From Streptomyces sp. NBC_00490 (lineage in GTDB: Bacteria > Actinomycetota > Actinomycetes > Streptomycetales > Streptomycetaceae), in contig NZ_CP107869.1 in assembly GCF_036013645.1 (NCBI RefSeq), forward strand, positions 8,556,001 through 8,620,000: 64,000 bases of DNA. Reading direction: 5' to 3'. Within the stretch, counting starts at the first letter, position 1, and each line of letters starts with the position of its first letter. Below the pieces are notes generated by a model. It made no database searches, was not told where the DNA came from, and saw nothing but the letters and a program-made list of their open reading frames with translations. Shown one piece after another: positions 60,846 through 64,000 of the stretch. The position numbers and the translations under genes were made by a program.

Positions 60846-61874
60846 TCACCGGCGCCGCCGTCCGGTGCGGCGCAGCGCGCTGTCCGCGGCGACCGCGACG
60901 AGGATGACCCCGCCGGTCGCGAACGACGTCCAGTTGATGGGTACTTCGAAGAACACGAGCCCCGTGGCCACGACCGCCAGGATCATCGCCCCCGCCACCG
61001 CGCCGACCACCGACCCGCGCCCCCCGGCCAGTGGCGTCCCGCCGATGATGCACGCGGCGATGGCCTGGAGCTCGTACCCCTGCCCCAGGGTCGGGTCGCC
61101 GGCGCCGTAGAACGCGAGGGCCAGTACGGCGGCGCAGGCCGTGGTGAGACCGGACAGAGCCAGGGCCTGGACGCGGGTGCGCACGACCGGGATACCGCTG
61201 AACGCGGCGGCGTCCGGATTGGAGCCGATGGCCCGTACCCGGGCCCCGAACCGGGTGCGGGTGAGCACCACGGCCAGCACGGTGACCACCGCGAGCAGCA
61301 CCCACAGCGCGAACGGCACCCCGCCCGGATCCCCGCCCGCGAAGGTGAAGAACGAGTCGTCCAGCGGCAGATCGGTGATCTGCCTGCCGTCGGCCAGCGC
61401 GAGCCCGACACCCCGGAAGAGCATCAGCGTGCCCAGCGTGACGATGAACGACGGCAGCGCGAGCAGGGTCGTCACCAGCGCGTTGAACATCCCGAGAGCG
61501 ATCCCGGTGAGCAGCATCACCGGCACCGCCGCCCAGGGCGCCCAGCCGTCCCGCACCAGGAGCGCCCCGACGACCAGCACCATCGCGTAGGTGCCGCCCA
61601 CCGACAGGTCCACCTCGCGCATGGCGAGCGCGAAGACCATGCCGCACGCCATCAGGGAGATGTAGACCGAGTTGTGGGCGGTGGACAGCAGGTTGTCCGC
61701 GTCGAAGAAGTCCGGGTACGGGATGCCGATCGCCAGCACGAGCAGCCCCAGCACGAGCAGGACGCCCAGCTCGTCCCGTACCAGCCGGCGCGGCAGCGGC
61801 CACCGCCGTCGGGGTGCGGGGTCCTGTTCGCGGGCGCGCTCGGCGTCGTCCACGGCACGCTCGGTCTCGGTCAT
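60846..61874 (-). CDS. Sugar-type ABC importer, permease
   Basis: A 342-aa RbsC-like membrane protein with about 8-10 hydrophobic helices. MREVDLSVGGTYAMVLVVGA and ACIIGGTPLAGGRGSVVGAV are the family landmarks. It is the first gene of the operon, ATG 61872-61874, and 35 bp lie between its stop and the SBP start. It is divergent from the SDR gene. Confidence 0.92.
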   Translation of the reverse strand: MTETERAVDDAERAREQDPAPRRRWPLPRRLVRDELGVLLVLGLLVLAIGIPYPDFFDADNLLSTAHNSVYISLMACGMVFALAMREVDLSVGGTYAMVLVVGALLVRDGWAPWAAVPVMLLTGIALGMFNALVTTLLALPSFIVTLGTLMLFRGVGLALADGRQITDLPLDDSFFTFAGGDPGGVPFALWVLLAVVTVLAVVLTRTRFGARVRAIGSNPDAAAFSGIPVVRTRVQALALSGLTTACAAVLALAFYGAGDPTLGQGYELQAIAACIIGGTPLAGGRGSVVGAVAGAMILAVVATGLVFFEVPINWTSFATGGVILVAVAADSALRRTGRRRR

Positions 61875-61965
61875 CGGGCACGGCTCCCGTACGGCGGCAG
61901 CTGGAGGCCGCCCCCACGGGCGACTGGCCGCAGCGTCGGCCCCACGGGCGCGGGCGGCAACACGG

Positions 61966-61986
61966 GCGTTCCAGCGAGTGGAATGC
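61966..61986. promoter_or_regulatory. Candidate IclR-type operator
   Basis: GCGTTCCA-GCGAG-TGGAATGC has 7 of 8 paired arm bases. The TTCCA/TGGAA half-sites resemble IclR-family operators. It sits in the divergent region between permease and SDR, near the IclR gene. Confidence 0.45.
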
Positions 61987-62025
61987 GCGCTTGCCGGGTG
62001 CCTGACGGGTCATCACACTCGCTCC

Positions 62026-62751
62026 ATGGAGACACGTACCGCCCTGGTGACCGGAGCGGCACAGGGCCTCGGGCAGGAGTTCGCCGTCGCGCTGGCAGGG
62101 CGTGGCTACCGGGTCGCGGGGCTCGATCTCGTCCCGCAGCCGCAGACCGCGAACCGGATCCTCGACTACGTGGAACTGGTCGGAGACGTCACCGACGAGG
62201 AGGTCGTACGGGCCGGACTGGAGCGTGTCATCGACCGGTTCGGCACCCTGCACGTCGTCGTCAACAACGCCGGCGTCTACCCGTCGAAGCCCTTCGAGGA
62301 GACGACCGCCGAGGAGTGGCGGCACGTCCTGCGCGTCAACCTGGAGGCCCCGTTCCTGGTGACGCAGGCCGCGCTGCCCCATCTGAAGGCGGCCGGGTGG
62401 GGCCGTGTCGTCAACATCGCCTCCGCGGCCGTGTTCACCGCACCGCCCACGATGGTCCCCTACGTCGCCTCGAAGATGGGCCTGATCGGCTTCACCCGCG
62501 CACTCGCCGCCGCGCTCGCCCCGTACGGGATCACCGTCAACGCCATCGCGCCCACCATGGTCTGCACCGCCACCGCCGAACGGACGGTCGGCGCCGACGG
62601 CGGCTTCGCGTTCGTGCGCGACCGGCAGGCCGTCACCCGCACCCAGGAGCCCGCCGACCTGGTCTCGACGCTGCTGTACGTGGTCGACGAGGGCAGCGGC
62701 TTCCTGACCGGGCAGACCCTCAACGTGTCAGGAGGATCAGCCTACTTGTGA
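62026..62751 (+). CDS. Short-chain dehydrogenase/reductase
   Basis: A 241-aa classical SDR. LVTGAAQGLGQE (TGxxxGxG), NNAGVYPS, catalytic Ser in NIASAA and YVASK (YxxxK), with the C-terminal LTGQTLNVSGG. Asp after beta-2 (AGLDLVP) favours NAD. It may oxidise the sugar taken up by the divergent ABC importer, an inference from position. ATG 62026 lacks a strong SD. Its 3' end overlaps the MerR gene by 15 bp, tail to tail. Confidence 0.9.
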   Translation: METRTALVTGAAQGLGQEFAVALAGRGYRVAGLDLVPQPQTANRILDYVELVGDVTDEEVVRAGLERVIDRFGTLHVVVNNAGVYPSKPFEETTAEEWRHVLRVNLEAPFLVTQAALPHLKAAGWGRVVNIASAAVFTAPPTMVPYVASKMGLIGFTRALAAALAPYGITVNAIAPTMVCTATAERTVGADGGFAFVRDRQAVTRTQEPADLVSTLLYVVDEGSGFLTGQTLNVSGGSAYL

Positions 62752-63462
62752 GGATCCGGACGAGGGCGGAACCCATTCGCTGAGCTCCTCCCGCAACGAC
62801 CGCTGGAAAGTGGTCAGCAGCGCCTGCACCACGATCGGATGCATATGGGCGGACAGCGACCTCACGTCCTGGGTGTCCCGTTCCGACACCTCGCCCCGGA
62901 ACAGCTCCGCCAACTCGTGCGCCGCGGCCCGCGCATGCTCGACGAGCACGCCGCGCGCCGCGAGGATCGACTCCAAGGACAGTGGTACGTCGAGCAGTTG
63001 GACGCCGAGCCGCAGCAGCCCCGAGTCGAAGTGGTAGCCGTCGCCGTCCGCCCGTACGACGTTCATCGCGGCCAGCCGCTCCACGTCCGCGTCGGTGAGC
63101 GACCGCCCCGCCCGCTGCTCCAGCTCCACGCGTGTGGCGCGCTGCGCCGTGTCCGGCGCCCAGGAGGCCACGACCGCACGGTGGATCGCGAGGTCGTGCG
63201 GGCTCAGGCCCGGCGGCAGCTGCCGCAGATACCGCTCGATCGCCGCCAGCGTCATCCCCTGGTGCTGGAGCTCCTCGATCAGCGCGAGCCGGGAGAGGTG
63301 CTCCTGCCCGTAGTGCCCCACCCGCCGCGGACCGATCACCGGCGGCGGCAGCAGCCCCTTGGTGCCGTAGAAGCGGACCGTGCGGACCGTGACGCCCGCC
63401 CGCGCGGCCAGCTCGTCGATCGTGAGGTCGGTCGCGTCGATCTCGGTGGGTTCGGTCGTCAT
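62737..63462 (-). CDS. MerR-family transcriptional regulator
   Basis: A 241-aa protein. N-terminal MerR HTH (LTIDELAARAGVTVRTVRFY then the wing GPRRVGHYG) followed by LIEELQHQGMTLAAIERYL. The long C-terminal domain has no cysteine metal site, so it senses something other than metal. ATG 63460-63462 has no SD and GATACT ends 7 bp upstream, which suggests a leaderless mRNA. The amino-acid permease starts 217 bp away, divergent. Confidence 0.88.
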   Translation of the reverse strand: MTTEPTEIDATDLTIDELAARAGVTVRTVRFYGTKGLLPPPVIGPRRVGHYGQEHLSRLALIEELQHQGMTLAAIERYLRQLPPGLSPHDLAIHRAVVASWAPDTAQRATRVELEQRAGRSLTDADVERLAAMNVVRADGDGYHFDSGLLRLGVQLLDVPLSLESILAARGVLVEHARAAAHELAELFRGEVSERDTQDVRSLSAHMHPIVVQALLTTFQRSLREELSEWVPPSSGSSQVG

Positions 63463-63469
63463 GTGCAGC

Positions 63470-63498
63470 AGTATCGCTGTCTCACCAGTGCTGTGAAA
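63470..63498 (-). promoter_or_regulatory. Promoter of the MerR gene
   Basis: TTTCAC (63493-63498) and GATACT (63470-63475) with 17 bp between them on the minus strand. A TCAC/GTGA inverted pair in the spacer could be an autoregulatory site. Confidence 0.45.
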
Positions 63499-63679
63499 CC
63501 TCGCGAACACCACGGTCGATCATGAGCGATCCCCCGCTGTGTGAGGTCCGCCACCGCGTGACCGGTGCGGGACGGGGAAGGCGGCCCCTCGGTCTGTGCG
63601 TCCACCGAGGGCACGGGCCGTACGTACGTCCGGACATCCGAGCGCGCCCGCTCGGGCGCACCAGAGAGCGGTACCACTC

Positions 63680-64000
63680 GTGAGCAAGGACGCCGTGGAC
63701 ACGGCACAGGCCGCCCGCCCCACGCTGGCGGACGGGACTCCCGCGGACGCGGGCGACGCCGGTTACAGCAAGGACCTCAAGGCCCGCCACGTCAACATGA
63801 TCGCCATCGGCGGCGCGATCGGCACCGGCCTCTTCCTCGGCGCCGGAGGGCGCCTCCACACCGCGGGCCCGGCGCTCGCGCTCGCCTACCTGGTCTGCGG
63901 GATCTTCGCCTTCTTCGTGGTGCGCGCCCTCGGCGAGCTCGTCCTGTACCGCCCGTCGTCCGGTTCCTTCGTGTCGTACGCGCGCGAGTTCCTCGGCGAG
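63680..64000 (+). CDS. Amino-acid permease, N-terminal part (cut by window edge)
   Basis: The first 107 codons are present. [20 protein letters not shown] then [19 protein letters not shown] is the conserved start of AAT/APC-family permeases (GabP, AnsP, PheP). Two membrane helices are visible and [11 protein letters not shown] begins the next conserved block. The substrate cannot be given. GTG 63680 is chosen because it opens the conserved sequence; SD is weak. Confidence 0.88.
   Translation, partial: MSKDAVDTAQAARPTLADGTPADAGDAGYSKDLKARHVNMIAIGGAIGTGLFLGAGGRLHTAGPALALAYLVCGIFAFFVVRALGELVLYRPSSGSFVSYAREFLGE

Noticed and set aside
59743..62382. An 879-codon frame that seems to fuse permease shadow and binding protein
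   Set aside because: Only the part from ATG 60810 is a real lipoprotein; the rest is an out-of-frame reading of the permease.

Overview
The window reads as chromosomal DNA of a Streptomyces species. Coding density and GC are very high, GTG and TTG starts are common, and several genes lack a Shine-Dalgarno sequence. Actinomycete markers are present: an SsgA-like sporulation protein, a WhiB-like protein, a GPP34 protein, the two-domain small laccase SLAC, and a PcaV-type regulator divergent from a pca operon. The gene order resembles, from memory, the S. coelicolor SCO6697-SCO6732 region; this was not checked. I saw no rRNA, CRISPR array, insertion sequence or prophage.

Layout. 1-5.3 kb: the start of anmK behind an MHS-type transporter, a large regulator-like ATPase, and an SDR. 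5.4-12.6 kb: a complete protocatechuate branch of the beta-ketoadipate pathway, pcaIJFHGBL, with divergent pcaV. 12.6-18.3 kb: a DUF3048 lipoprotein, a zinc alcohol dehydrogenase preceded by a 34-bp perfect palindrome, a head-to-head DNA ligase / LigD-type polymerase pair, and a methyltransferase. 18.6-26.4 kb: secreted redox and sugar enzymes (cupredoxin-DUF1080 and ThuA-glucose/sorbosone dehydrogenase proteins), SLAC, a frameshifted gene, and a LacI regulator with its operator. 26.4-31.7 kb: a HEAT-like protein, a VOC protein, a WhiB-like protein and a glycosidase.

31.8-38.8 kb is the most unusual part. Two atypical tRNA genes (anticodons CTC and GTC) lie 45 bp ahead of a zinc-finger SDR that lacks the catalytic Tyr, and an overlapping leucine-rich-repeat gene follows. 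Convergent to these is a coupled pair: a VWA/metallopeptidase-like protein and a tandem-AAA MoxR-type ATPase. A third atypical tRNA (anticodon CCA) with the same D and T arms closes the block. I propose this as a candidate tRNA-linked stress or RNA-quality-control island.

38.8-49.6 kb: an acyl-ACP desaturase with three phased operator-like palindromes, DDAH, an ABC-F protein behind a long attenuator-like leader, GPP34, an isocitrate-lyase-family remnant next to duplicated repeats, an ssgD-like gene, a BNR/YCF48-type secreted protein, and a YciI / endonuclease V pair that share one palindromic promoter. 49.6-55.4 kb: a beta-oxidation operon (CoA transferase/racemase, acyl-CoA dehydrogenase, thiolase, FadB). 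55.4-64 kb: a large inverted repeat, a benzoylformate-decarboxylase-like enzyme, an IclR regulator, a sugar-type ABC importer, a divergent SDR, a MerR regulator, and the start of an amino-acid permease.
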